Source of the DNA: Actinomadura soli
GTDB lineage: Bacteria; Actinomycetota; Actinomycetes; Streptosporangiales; Streptosporangiaceae
DNA length: 36,530 nt
NCBI RefSeq assembly: GCF_005889715.1
Contig: NZ_VCKW01000059.1
Span: 1-36,530, forward strand
Direction: 5' to 3'
Below, one piece after another: positions 1 to 6,755 of the stretch (position 1 is the stretch's first letter; the number at the start of each line of letters is the position of its first letter). Made by a program: the position numbers and the translations under genes. The notes beneath the pieces are model-generated. The model was not told the DNA's origin, made no database searches, and worked only from the letters and a program-made list of their open reading frames with translations.

Positions 1-130
1 CCCCGGAGCGGAGCCCTGGCGGAGTAAAAGGGCCGGGCGGATCCCTTGCGGCGGCGGGGGTGAAGGATTCTCCTCCGGTGCCAGGCGTGCCGGGCGGTGC
101 GCGCGGGGCGGGCGGCTCCGGGCCGTTCCG

Positions 131-373
131 CTACCGCCAGGGGGGCCGGGAGCGGCGGCGGGCTCGTTCGGCCCGGGCGGTGGCCATGGACCACTCCCAG
201 CGCGAGTACAGCGTCCAGACGGAGGACCGTGCGCCCCGCCGGCGTGCCCTCTCACCTGCGAGGTCGCCGGACAGCACGATGAGGTGGAGGTCGGTGCGGG
301 TGACGAACCGGCGCGGCGCGGAACGGCGCCGCGCGGGCCGCAGGCGCGCTATCGGGGACGAGGGGCGGGGCAT
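131..373 (-). CDS. possible small basic protein, 80 aa (hypothetical)
   Basis: This is a doubtful small ORF. The ATG at 373-371 is preceded on the minus strand by a strong purine-rich ribosome binding site (GAGGGAGGAG) with about 6 nt spacing, and most codons end in G or C. The product is very Arg-rich, with one more ordinary stretch (RFVTRTDLHLIVLSGDLAG, residues about 22-40) and a WTLYSRWEWS segment near residue 56. I recognise no domain. The SD and codon bias favour a gene; the composition and lack of homology leave it uncertain. Longer overlapping frames here look like GC-rich shadows. Confidence 0.3.
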   Translation of the reverse strand: MPRPSSPIARLRPARRRSAPRRFVTRTDLHLIVLSGDLAGERARRRGARSSVWTLYSRWEWSMATARAERARRRSRPPWR

Positions 374-669
374 CGCGGGCTCCTCCCTCGGGCGGCCGCC
401 GCGGCCGCCCGCTTCACCGAATGTAGCGCACTCGATACCGTCCGCCATCCGCCTCCTCAACTTCGCGTGAACGACCGGTGCCGCGCCGTGATCCGCCCGC
501 AATTCCTCGAAATCCGGCAATACGGGCATCGTCGTCCGCGATAAAAGGGAGATTAATGGTGCGGTAAATGATGTGGAGACACGCCGGGAGAGAAAACAAT
601 GGCTCCTTGATCGCGTGTCCAGCGGTGCTACGTTCGTGCCGACCGAACCACGACAAGGAGGGACCGGCA
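374..669. other. intergenic region upstream of the 323-aa secreted protein
   Basis: About 300 bases without a convincing gene. The right half (about 430-650) is clearly less GC-rich than the surroundings, as expected for a promoter region, but I could not pick a reliable -35/-10 pair. The ribosome binding site AAGGAGG of the next gene lies at 655-661. If the 80-aa ORF on the minus strand is real, this is a divergent promoter region. Confidence 0.4.
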
Positions 670-1641
670 ATGGAGTCCGTACCGATCCGGAGCGGGGCGG
701 TTCGCCCCCTGGGTCGGCCGCGCCATGCCGTGATTCCGCTCCTTGTCCGCCTTATCGCCATCGCCGGTTTCGCCATCGCCGGCTGGATGGCCCTGTCCGC
801 CCTCGGCGGACCCGCCTCCGCGGCACAGCCGAGCGCTCCGCACGAGAACGCCGCCTCCGCTCCGCGCGGGGGCGGTGGCCTGATCGCAGACCGTCCGGGT
901 TCGTGGGACGACCTGTCCAGCCGCGTGCAGGAGGTCGGCGACCATCCGCTGAAGGGGCTCGGGTCGCAGCCGGGCGTGCTGCCGGACGGCTCGTTGGAGT
1001 CCGGTGACCGTCCCGACCGCGTCCTGCGGACGTGGCGCGACGACGTCGCCGGCCTCCGCGGCCCCGTGCGGGAGATCGAGGACGACCCCGTCCGGTATCT
1101 GCAGAAGCGGCGGCACGCGTTGTTCGACCGCAAGGACCGGGCCGTCCGCCAGCTGAGGGACCTGACCGACGCGGCCGGGGTGCCGCGGGTGCGGATACCG
1201 GACGTCCGGCGCGCGCCCATCGTGAGCGACCTCGCCGCTGGAGTCGCGAAGTCGAACCCCACTCTGGACGGGGCCCTGCGGCCGCCGAACGCCGAGCGGC
1301 CGGAGCACGGGCGCACGAAGGCGGCGTCCGATGAGGTCGCGGCCGCGCGGCCCGGCGGCCACGGCGCGGCGACCGCGCCCAAGGCGTCGGCCGATGAGCC
1401 GGGTGACCGGGACGCGGGCCACTGCGCCGGCTGCCAGGGCGAGCGCCGCGGTCCGCTGGCGCCCGCCGACCAGGACGAGCCGTGGACCGGCTCCTCCGCC
1501 GGGCACCAGCTCGCGCCCGTCGCCGAGCTGAGGAGCGTCCGCTCCCCGGCGATCCCGCCCGGCGTCGAGCCGAGCACCTTTCACCGCACGGCGCTGACGG
1601 ACGTGTCCGCGCCCGGCGGTCCTTCCGTCGTCCCTGACTAG
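670..1641 (+). CDS. secreted or membrane-anchored protein of unknown function, 323 aa
   Basis: I chose the ATG at 670 because AAGGAGG (655-661) sits 8 nt upstream and the protein then begins with a typical export signal. Residues 1-19 contain basic residues, a hydrophobic stretch runs from about 20 to 47, and an ASAAQ signal-peptidase-like site lies near residues 49-53. The rest is hydrophilic, rich in Arg, Asp, Pro and Gly, and looks poorly ordered. It has one CxxC (Cys252/Cys255) and no recognised domain. There is no LPxTG-type motif or C-terminal membrane segment, so it is not an obvious sortase substrate. It lies directly upstream of the chaplin and sortase genes in the same direction, which suggests a cell-envelope role; that is inference from context only. 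Two GC-rich hairpins follow the stop. Confidence 0.8.
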   Translation: MESVPIRSGAVRPLGRPRHAVIPLLVRLIAIAGFAIAGWMALSALGGPASAAQPSAPHENAASAPRGGGGLIADRPGSWDDLSSRVQEVGDHPLKGLGSQPGVLPDGSLESGDRPDRVLRTWRDDVAGLRGPVREIEDDPVRYLQKRRHALFDRKDRAVRQLRDLTDAAGVPRVRIPDVRRAPIVSDLAAGVAKSNPTLDGALRPPNAERPEHGRTKAASDEVAAARPGGHGAATAPKASADEPGDRDAGHCAGCQGERRGPLAPADQDEPWTGSSAGHQLAPVAELRSVRSPAIPPGVEPSTFHRTALTDVSAPGGPSVVPD

Positions 1642-1648
1642 GGCGTTC

Positions 1649-1692
1649 CCGGACGGCTCGCGTCCGGACGGCCCGCGCGCACGTCTGCGCGC
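1649..1692 (+). terminator. two tandem hairpins after the 323-aa gene
   Basis: CCGGACG (1649-1655) pairs with CGTCCGG (1661-1667) over a 5-nt loop. Immediately after, GCGCGCA (1675-1681) pairs with TGCGCGC (1686-1692) over a 4-nt loop. They start 8 nt after the stop codon. There is no T-run, which is common for actinomycete terminators, so the function is inferred from position. Confidence 0.4.
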
Positions 1693-1851
1693 CGCCCGTC
1701 CCGGCCGGTTCCGACGATCCCGGCCACGTCCCAACGACTTTCCTCGATCAGCAACGGCCTTGCCCGGCCGGTTGCGGGCTGCGCTCACCCGGACGGTGCC
1801 GCGCAGTGATCACCACCGATTCACCGAACGCGAAACACGACAGGAGAAACC

Positions 1852-3078
1852 ATGCGCATGTGGGCAAGGAACACCGGCCGCGCCGCCCTGGTGGCCGCGG
1901 GCGCCGTCGCCGTCGGCGCGGCCTTCGGGTCCGGGGCCGTCGCCGATACGACGTCCGGCAACTTCAGTGTGCTGGGCGGCAACCAGGTGCAGATCCCGAT
2001 CTCCGTCCCGGTCGAGGCGAGCGGCAACGCCGTCGGGGCGATCGGGGCGGCGCAGGCCCAGTCGAAGGGCGGCGCCAAGGTCGACAACGCCCGCCGCGGT
2101 GGCGGCGGCGGCATGGAGACGTCCGGGAACTTCTCGATCGGCGGCGGCAACCAGGTGAAGGCGCCGATCAGCGTCCCCGTGGACCTCTGCGGCAACGCGA
2201 TCGCGATCATCGGGCTGGCCAAGGCGCAGTGCAAGGGCGGCGCCAGCGTCAAGTCCGGCCACCGGCACGGCGGCTGGGAGAGCTCCGGCCACCGGACCGC
2301 GACCGGCCTGCGGGACGGCGGCGACATCTGGGACCGCGCACGCGGCAAGGGCGGCGGAGGCATGAAGACCTCCGGCAACTTCAGCATCCTGGGTGGCAAC
2401 CAGGTGTACGCGCCGATCAGCATCCCGGTGAACGTGTGCGGCAACTCCGTCGCGGTCCTCGGCCTGGCGCGGGCGCAGTGCAAGGGCGGCGCGTCCGTCG
2501 AGCGCAAGGCCGGCCACGACCCGAAGATGAAGACCTCGGGCAACTTCAGCATCCTGGGTGGCAACCAGGTGCACGCGCCGATCAGCATCCCGGTGAACGT
2601 GTGCGGCAACGCGATCGCCGTCCTCGGCCTGGCGCAGGCGCAGTGCAAGGGCGGCGCGACGGTCGGTGGCGGCGAGAAGCCGAAGCCGCTGCCGCCCACG
2701 CTCCGGAAGCCGCCGTACAAGCCGTCCAAGCACCGGCCCGCGGCCGGGCACAAGAAGCTGCCGTCGACCCTGCGGTCGCAGGGGCGGCAGGCGGAGTCGG
2801 CCGCCGCGCGCAAGGCCCGGGAGGCGCAGGCGGCCACCGCGTCCAGGGTCCAGCAGGCGCAGCCGGCGACGTCCAGGTACCGGATGGCGCGTCCGGCCGC
2901 CTCCACCGCGAACCGCTACCGGAAGGCGGACAATCTGCCCGCCGTCCAGCGGTTCATCGACTCGCTCAAGCGGTCCGTCTCGGTCCCCGGGGTGGACGTG
3001 AAGCCCGGGCAGATCGGCCCGAAGCTGCCCACGAAGGGCGAGGTGCCGGTCAAGGTCGGCTCCCCGGTGCTGAACTGA
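1852..3078 (+). CDS. chaplin-family protein with four chaplin domains, 408 aa
   Basis: Chaplins are secreted amyloid-forming surfactant proteins that coat aerial hyphae and spores. The ATG at 1852 follows AGGAG (1842-1846); an in-frame ATG six bases later is an alternative. A signal peptide covers about residues 1-31. Four chaplin domains of about 42 residues follow at nucleotides 1951-2076, 2119-2244, 2368-2493 and 2533-2658, each of the form TSGNFS-GGNQV-PIS-PV-GN-GL-AQ-KGGA. Repeats 2-4 have the usual two cysteines (VCGN and AQCKGG); repeat 1 has none (EASGN, AQSKGG). Repeats 3 and 4 are nearly identical. The last 140 residues are Ala/Arg/Lys-rich and lack the sorting signal of long chaplins: only LPTKG appears, with no membrane segment after it. 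Most long chaplins I know carry two domains plus an anchor, so this one is atypical. A strong hairpin follows. Confidence 0.9.
   Translation: MRMWARNTGRAALVAAGAVAVGAAFGSGAVADTTSGNFSVLGGNQVQIPISVPVEASGNAVGAIGAAQAQSKGGAKVDNARRGGGGGMETSGNFSIGGGNQVKAPISVPVDLCGNAIAIIGLAKAQCKGGASVKSGHRHGGWESSGHRTATGLRDGGDIWDRARGKGGGGMKTSGNFSILGGNQVYAPISIPVNVCGNSVAVLGLARAQCKGGASVERKAGHDPKMKTSGNFSILGGNQVHAPISIPVNVCGNAIAVLGLAQAQCKGGATVGGGEKPKPLPPTLRKPPYKPSKHRPAAGHKKLPSTLRSQGRQAESAAARKAREAQAATASRVQQAQPATSRYRMARPAASTANRYRKADNLPAVQRFIDSLKRSVSVPGVDVKPGQIGPKLPTKGEVPVKVGSPVLN
1951..2658 (+). repeat. four chaplin-domain coding repeats (126 bp each)
   Basis: The four 126-bp units are at 1951-2076, 2119-2244, 2368-2493 and 2533-2658, separated by 42, 123 and 39 bp spacers. 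Units 3 and 4 share long runs of identical DNA, consistent with recent duplication or gene conversion. Confidence 0.85.
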
Positions 3079-3180
3079 ACCGCGCGACACCGGACCGAGC
3101 CGCCCGGCCCTGAACCGAGCCGCTCGACACTGAACTGAATCGGCATAGGCGCGGGTGACGATCCGCGGCCGATGCCCAGC

Positions 3181-3216
3181 GGGAGGGGGCGGCAGACGTG
3201 CCGCCCCCTTCCCTTT
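3181..3216 (+). terminator. strong hairpin with T-rich tail between the chaplin and sortase genes
   Basis: AGGGGGCGGCA (3184-3194) pairs perfectly with TGCCGCCCCCT (3199-3209) across a 4-nt loop. The stem extends through a G-T wobble and two more G-C pairs to 3181/3212. The tail is pyrimidine-rich and ends in TTT (3214-3216). It looks like a Rho-independent terminator for the chaplin gene but ends only 34 nt before the sortase start. Confidence 0.7.
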
Positions 3217-3249
3217 GCCACAGAACCCGGAATCGATGGAAGTGAACCC

Positions 3250-3846
3250 ATGCTCGATCGGAAGTCGGTCTCGGCGGCGGCCATCGCCGTCTGCTGCGGC
3301 CTGCCCGTTACGGGCGTCCCGCAGGCGCAGGCGCAGGAACGCGTGCGAACGCAGCCGCAGGCGCGCCCAGGGACGGTGGCCGTGGCCGTGCCCGCTGCGG
3401 CGCGTCAGCGGAAGGGCGCGGTGATCGCGCACCTGAGGATCACACGGATGGGCCTGAAGGCCGAGGTCAGGAAGGGTGTCAGCGAGCCGGTGCTGCGGCG
3501 CGGCGTCGGGCACTACCCGGGGACGGCCCTTCCCGGACGGGCGGGCAACACGGTCCTGCTCGGCCACCGCACCACCTGGCTCCGCCCGTTCAACGAGCTC
3601 GACCGGATGCGGCGCGGCGACCGGATCGTCCTGCGCGTGGGCCGCACGTCCTACACCTACACGATGCGGAGCATGCACGTGATCAAACCGAGGGACCGGC
3701 GGGCCCTGGAGCCGGTGCCGTTCAAGCCGCTCAGCGCACCGGACGGCGAGTACGTCACCCTCATCACCTGCACCCCGAAGGGCTCGGACCGCCGGCGCCT
3801 GGTCGTCGTCGCCAAACTCAAGCACACCTCAAAGCGCAACACCTGA
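3250..3846 (+). CDS. sortase, class E-like, 198 aa
   Basis: Sortases are extracytoplasmic transpeptidases that cleave a sorting motif and join the protein to peptidoglycan. The ATG at 3250 is supported by GGAAG (3238-3242) and gives a short N-terminal hydrophobic segment (residues about 7-24). The sortase fold covers about residues 57-192. The catalytic residues are visible: His106 in LLGHRTTW, Cys174 in VTLITCTP, and a basic RRR at 181-183 that should supply the catalytic Arg. The TLITC-x-P form resembles class E/D enzymes of actinomycetes. At 198 aa it is short but complete. It follows the chaplin gene in the same direction, but a strong terminator lies in between, so it may need its own promoter or read-through. 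No substrate with LAxTG or LPxTG plus a C-terminal membrane segment was seen in the window. Confidence 0.88.
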   Translation: MLDRKSVSAAAIAVCCGLPVTGVPQAQAQERVRTQPQARPGTVAVAVPAAARQRKGAVIAHLRITRMGLKAEVRKGVSEPVLRRGVGHYPGTALPGRAGNTVLLGHRTTWLRPFNELDRMRRGDRIVLRVGRTSYTYTMRSMHVIKPRDRRALEPVPFKPLSAPDGEYVTLITCTPKGSDRRRLVVVAKLKHTSKRNT

Positions 3847-3864
3847 CCACACCACCCGGCAGCG

Positions 3865-3898
3865 GGACGCTGAGCTCCAGACACTCGGCTCAGCGTCC
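3865..3898. terminator. hairpin between convergent sortase and metalloprotease genes
   Basis: GGACGCTGAGC (3865-3875) pairs perfectly with GCTCAGCGTCC (3888-3898) across a 12-nt loop, in the gap between two genes that converge. It probably acts in both directions. There is no T-run. Confidence 0.6.
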
Positions 3899-3943
3899 AC
3901 CGCCGTCCCCGGGGCGGCGTCGCCGCGTTGTCGGCGAGGGCTG

Positions 3944-4987
3944 TTAGCGGGTGCCGTATAGGGCGATCAGGCCGTCGTGGTCGCCCTTGCCTAGGGTGGC
4001 GGGGCCGTTGTCGCAGGCCGCCACGACGGGCGCCATCGTGAGCTTGGCGTGGTCCGCTCCCTCGACGTGTGCCAGCCCGAAGACGTGGCCCGCCTCGTGC
4101 GTCACGACCGCCTCGGCCGAATAGCTGCCGGGCGTGCACGTCCCGTCCGTCCACCAGCGCTTCCCGTGCTCCTGCAGCGCCATGTCCGTCTCGACGGTCC
4201 TCGTCCCGATGAACCAGATGCAGGTCGCCGCGAGGACGTCGCTCTCCGCGCCCGTCATCGCCTTCCCGCCGAACGTGTTGACCCGGTCCCGGGTGCCGCA
4301 GGTCGCATCCGTGGTGACGTTGGGGCCGCTGTCCGACTCCCCGGAATAGCGTTCGCCGATGTCCGGCGGCGTCGCGAACCGGCCTTGGCCGGTGCAGTCG
4401 GTATTGCCGAGGACCATATTGGAGACACCCTTGGCCACGGCCCACCTCGGCAGCCCGGCCGTCCCCGAGTGATAACGCCATCGGACGGCGCTGCCCTTCG
4501 CCCATTTGCTCGGCTCGAGACGGTGAGTGCCGTCCCTGCACGGGTCCTGCGGGGCCTGGGACGTGCGGGGCCTGCCCTCAGGCACCCGCCCGCCGCGCGT
4601 GGTGATGGTGATCTCGCCCGCCTGGTCGTCGACGAGGATGCGCAGCCCGGAGCCTCCGCCGGTGCGCAGCGAGTGCGCGACCAGCGAGGTGCCGTCGGCG
4701 GGGACGACCGCGGTGAGCCCGTTCGGCCCGCGGACGGCCCGGCCGCGCAGGTCGCAGTCGGCGATCCTGACCTTCTGCGGCATCGCGCGGGCGGACAGCG
4801 TCTCGCCGGACCTGCACCAGGCGGGAGGACGCGCCGCCGCCCCCGGCCGGACGGCCGCCGCCGCGGTTTCCGGCCCGGCGGTTTCCGGCCCGGCGGTCAC
4901 CGCTCCGGCCGCCGCCGGGCAGGCGAGGGCGGCGGACAGCGCGGCCGTCGCCATCCCCGCTTTGGCGGCGCGTGAGAATCCGTGCAT
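3944..4987 (-). CDS. secreted matrixin-like zinc metalloprotease, 347 aa
   Basis: The ATG at 4987-4985 follows GGAGAA 5 nt upstream on the minus strand. A signal peptide covers about residues 1-28 (Ala-rich, AxA-type sites). A low-complexity TAGPETAGPETAAA stretch follows, then a domain of unknown type (residues about 55-140). The catalytic domain occupies the last 190 residues. The metzincin zinc site HEAGHVFGLAH is complete (His297, Glu298, His301, His307), with a Met-turn candidate LTMAP (Met318). The C-terminal GDHDGLIALYG is typical of matrixin-type domains. Eight cysteines beyond the signal peptide suggest disulfides in an extracellular protein. It is convergent with the sortase and divergent from the PRC-barrel gene. 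The substrate is unknown; a role in remodelling envelope or matrix proteins is inference. Confidence 0.85.
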   Translation of the reverse strand: MHGFSRAAKAGMATAALSAALACPAAAGAVTAGPETAGPETAAAAVRPGAAARPPAWCRSGETLSARAMPQKVRIADCDLRGRAVRGPNGLTAVVPADGTSLVAHSLRTGGGSGLRILVDDQAGEITITTRGGRVPEGRPRTSQAPQDPCRDGTHRLEPSKWAKGSAVRWRYHSGTAGLPRWAVAKGVSNMVLGNTDCTGQGRFATPPDIGERYSGESDSGPNVTTDATCGTRDRVNTFGGKAMTGAESDVLAATCIWFIGTRTVETDMALQEHGKRWWTDGTCTPGSYSAEAVVTHEAGHVFGLAHVEGADHAKLTMAPVVAACDNGPATLGKGDHDGLIALYGTR

Positions 4988-5369
4988 ATCAGTTCTCCGA
5001 TGTGTGGGAGCGTCCCTCCGGAGTCTTGCGTGAGCCGGGAAAAGGGAAACCGCCGCTCGCTAAAATGATCACCATATCGCGAAAGGCTTCATTTGAAATG
5101 GGGTGGAATGGTGAATTTGTCGCCGGAAAGCGTGGAGGTGATGCGGGGAGGGGGCGTAAGTCTTTGGTCAATCGCTGCCAATAATCTGGTAAACGGGTTT
5201 ATCGATGGTCTGCACGGAAAAGCAGGGAGTAATCCGGCAACTCGGGATCAACAGAACAAGACGTCGGTGTTGCCGGTGTCCGGCCGAGATTCACCGCTAC
5301 CGCGTGGCGGGCACGCCTCCCCTCACCCCCCGCCGTCCGGCAGCGTTCACGGAAGCAGAGGTGTTCAAC
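4988..5369. promoter_or_regulatory. divergent intergenic region between the metalloprotease and PRC-barrel genes
   Basis: This 382-bp gap holds no convincing gene. Its middle (about 5060-5240) is notably AT-richer than its surroundings, as expected for two divergent promoters. It contains a perfect 12-nt palindrome, TAAAC-GG-GTTTA (5190-5201). A stress sigma factor often controls DUF2382 proteins, but I could not find a convincing -35/-10 pair. Confidence 0.4.
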
Positions 5370-6425
5370 GTGCAGACGCAGACACAGGTGCGGGAACTGA
5401 TGGGCATGAGCGTGACCGACACCCACGGGACGAAGGTCGGCACGATCAAGCAGGTCTACCTCAACGACGACTCCGGAGCCCCCGAATGGGTGACCGTGCA
5501 CACCGGCTGGTTCGGCATGCGGGAGAGCTTCGTCCCCCTGTCCGGGACGCGGAAGAGCGAGGGCATGCTGCAGGTCCCGTACGACAAGGAGACCATCAAG
5601 GGCGCTCCGAACGTGGACGCTGACGAGCATCTGTCGCACGGCCAGATCGTCGACCTCTACCGCCACTACGGCGTGCGTCCCCCGGCCGGACGCGGCACCG
5701 GCGGCGAGGCGGACACCTCGCAGGGCACGGCCGGCGCCGAGGGCACGGCCGGCGCCGAGGGCACGGCCGGCGCCGAGGGCACGGCCGGCGCCGAGGGCAA
5801 GGCCGAGGCCAAGAGCGGTACGGAGGCCGAGGCCGGATCGCAGGGTCCGTCCGGCACCGCGGGCTCGGAGGGGATGGCGGGCGCGGCGGGCACCGCCGGA
5901 ATGGCGGGTGCGGCCGGGATGGCCGTCCGTCCCGACAAGGGCAAGCGCGACCGCGGCCGGGAGGGCGACCGCGACCGCGAGCAGGCGATGCCGCAGCAGC
6001 CGGCGCGTGGCGACGCGGGGGCCCCGATCGCCGAGATCACCCGGTCGGAGGAGCGGATGCGCGTCGACACCGAGCGGCACGAGCTGGGCCGCGTCCACGT
6101 CCACAAGTGGATCGAGACCGAGATGGTCGAGCGCACCGTTCCCGTGGGGCACGACGAGTTCAGGGTCGACCGCGAGCCGATCGCGGACGGCCGGCCGAGC
6201 CCGGACGTGACCATCACCGAGGACGACCTCGAAATGATCCTCTACGAGGAGCGCCCGGTGATCGCGAAGGAGACCGTGCCGGTCGAGCGCGTCCGGATCC
6301 GGACGGAGCGCGTCCAGGACGAGCAGACGGTCCGCGGCGAACTCCGCAAGGAGCGCGTCGAGGTCACCCGCGACGACGGCCCCGGCGGCGAGCACCCGTC
6401 CGCGGAGCGGGGCCCCTCCAAGTGA
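5370..6425 (+). CDS. PRC-barrel and DUF2382 domain protein, 351 aa
   Basis: I place the start at GTG 5370, preceded by AGAGGTG and giving MQTQTQVRELMG, the usual beginning of this family; GTG 5361 is an alternative. Residues about 5-80 form a PRC-barrel domain (GMSVTDTHGTKVGTIKQVYL, then PEWVTVHTGWFGM). Residues about 100-220 are a low-complexity Gly/Ala/Glu linker with four exact GTAGAE units. Residues about 222-332 form DUF2382, starting EITRSEERMRVDTE and rich in Arg, Glu and Val. PRC plus DUF2382 proteins are common in actinomycetes and Deinococcus and are linked to general stress responses; the biochemical role is not known to me. There is no signal peptide, so it should be cytoplasmic. 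A terminator follows. Confidence 0.88.
   Translation: MQTQTQVRELMGMSVTDTHGTKVGTIKQVYLNDDSGAPEWVTVHTGWFGMRESFVPLSGTRKSEGMLQVPYDKETIKGAPNVDADEHLSHGQIVDLYRHYGVRPPAGRGTGGEADTSQGTAGAEGTAGAEGTAGAEGTAGAEGKAEAKSGTEAEAGSQGPSGTAGSEGMAGAAGTAGMAGAAGMAVRPDKGKRDRGREGDRDREQAMPQQPARGDAGAPIAEITRSEERMRVDTERHELGRVHVHKWIETEMVERTVPVGHDEFRVDREPIADGRPSPDVTITEDDLEMILYEERPVIAKETVPVERVRIRTERVQDEQTVRGELRKERVEVTRDDGPGGEHPSAERGPSK
5724..5795 (+). repeat. minisatellite, four exact 18-bp units
   Basis: The unit GGCACGGCCGGCGCCGAG is repeated four times without a mismatch and in frame (GTAGAE), in the linker between the PRC-barrel and DUF2382 domains. A fifth, degenerate unit follows (GKAEAK). Perfect identity suggests a recent or unstable expansion. 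Confidence 0.95.
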
Positions 6426-6468
6426 CCCGTCCCGCCCGCTCGTGCTGCGCGCCATCCAGGATGACGGC

Positions 6469-6518
6469 GCGCCTGGCCGGCCGTTTCACCCGCCGGCGCG
6501 GCCAGGCGCCCGTCCTTT
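6469..6518 (+). terminator. terminator after the PRC-barrel gene
   Basis: GCGCCTGGCCG (6469-6479) pairs with CGGCCAGGCGC (6499-6509), with a roughly 19-nt loop that can fold further. A TCCTTTTCC tract follows. Confidence 0.65.
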
Positions 6519-6597
6519 TCCGTTGAAAGGCCCGGTCACTTCTGGCGGCCGGTTTCGTAGGGTCCCGTTCAGGGTTTCATCTGACTGTGGCAATCGG

Positions 6598-6616
6598 CTG
6601 TCAGGTTTCTTGACAG
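6598..6616. promoter_or_regulatory. palindrome overlapping a -35-like TTGACA upstream of the GH3 gene
   Basis: CTGTCA (6598-6603) and TGACAG (6611-6616) form an inverted repeat with a 7-nt spacer. TTGACA (6610-6615) lies inside it, and GAGGTT (6633-6638) sits 17 nt further on at the place of a -10 element. This could be a promoter with an overlapping operator for the glycosidase. The rest of the 330-bp gap (6426-6755) holds the terminator of the previous gene and nothing else I can name. Confidence 0.35.
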
Positions 6617-6755
6617 GTGAAGGGGTGCGGGAGAGGTTCCAGGTGACGACATCGGGTGCAGGGTTCATGGCCGTCCGGGCGCGCCGTGATCCCGGGCCCC
6701 GGCGCGCGGTCCGCCGGGCCGCGTGGCGTCCTTGGAGCGACCCAGGAGGGACGAG

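Noticed and set aside
1..130. Left edge of the window as the end of a gene
   Set aside because: No frame ends there with convincing codon bias or a recognisable C-terminus; the stretch is GC-rich without clear features.
3022..3042. LPTKG near the chaplin C-terminus as a sortase motif
   Set aside because: The order is not LPxTG or LAxTG, and no hydrophobic segment or basic tail follows before the stop.
1810..3825. A 671-codon open frame antisense to the chaplin and sortase genes
   Set aside because: It has no SD, has an unnatural Arg/Ala/Gly/His-rich composition and lies opposite two well-supported genes; GC-rich DNA leaves antisense frames open.
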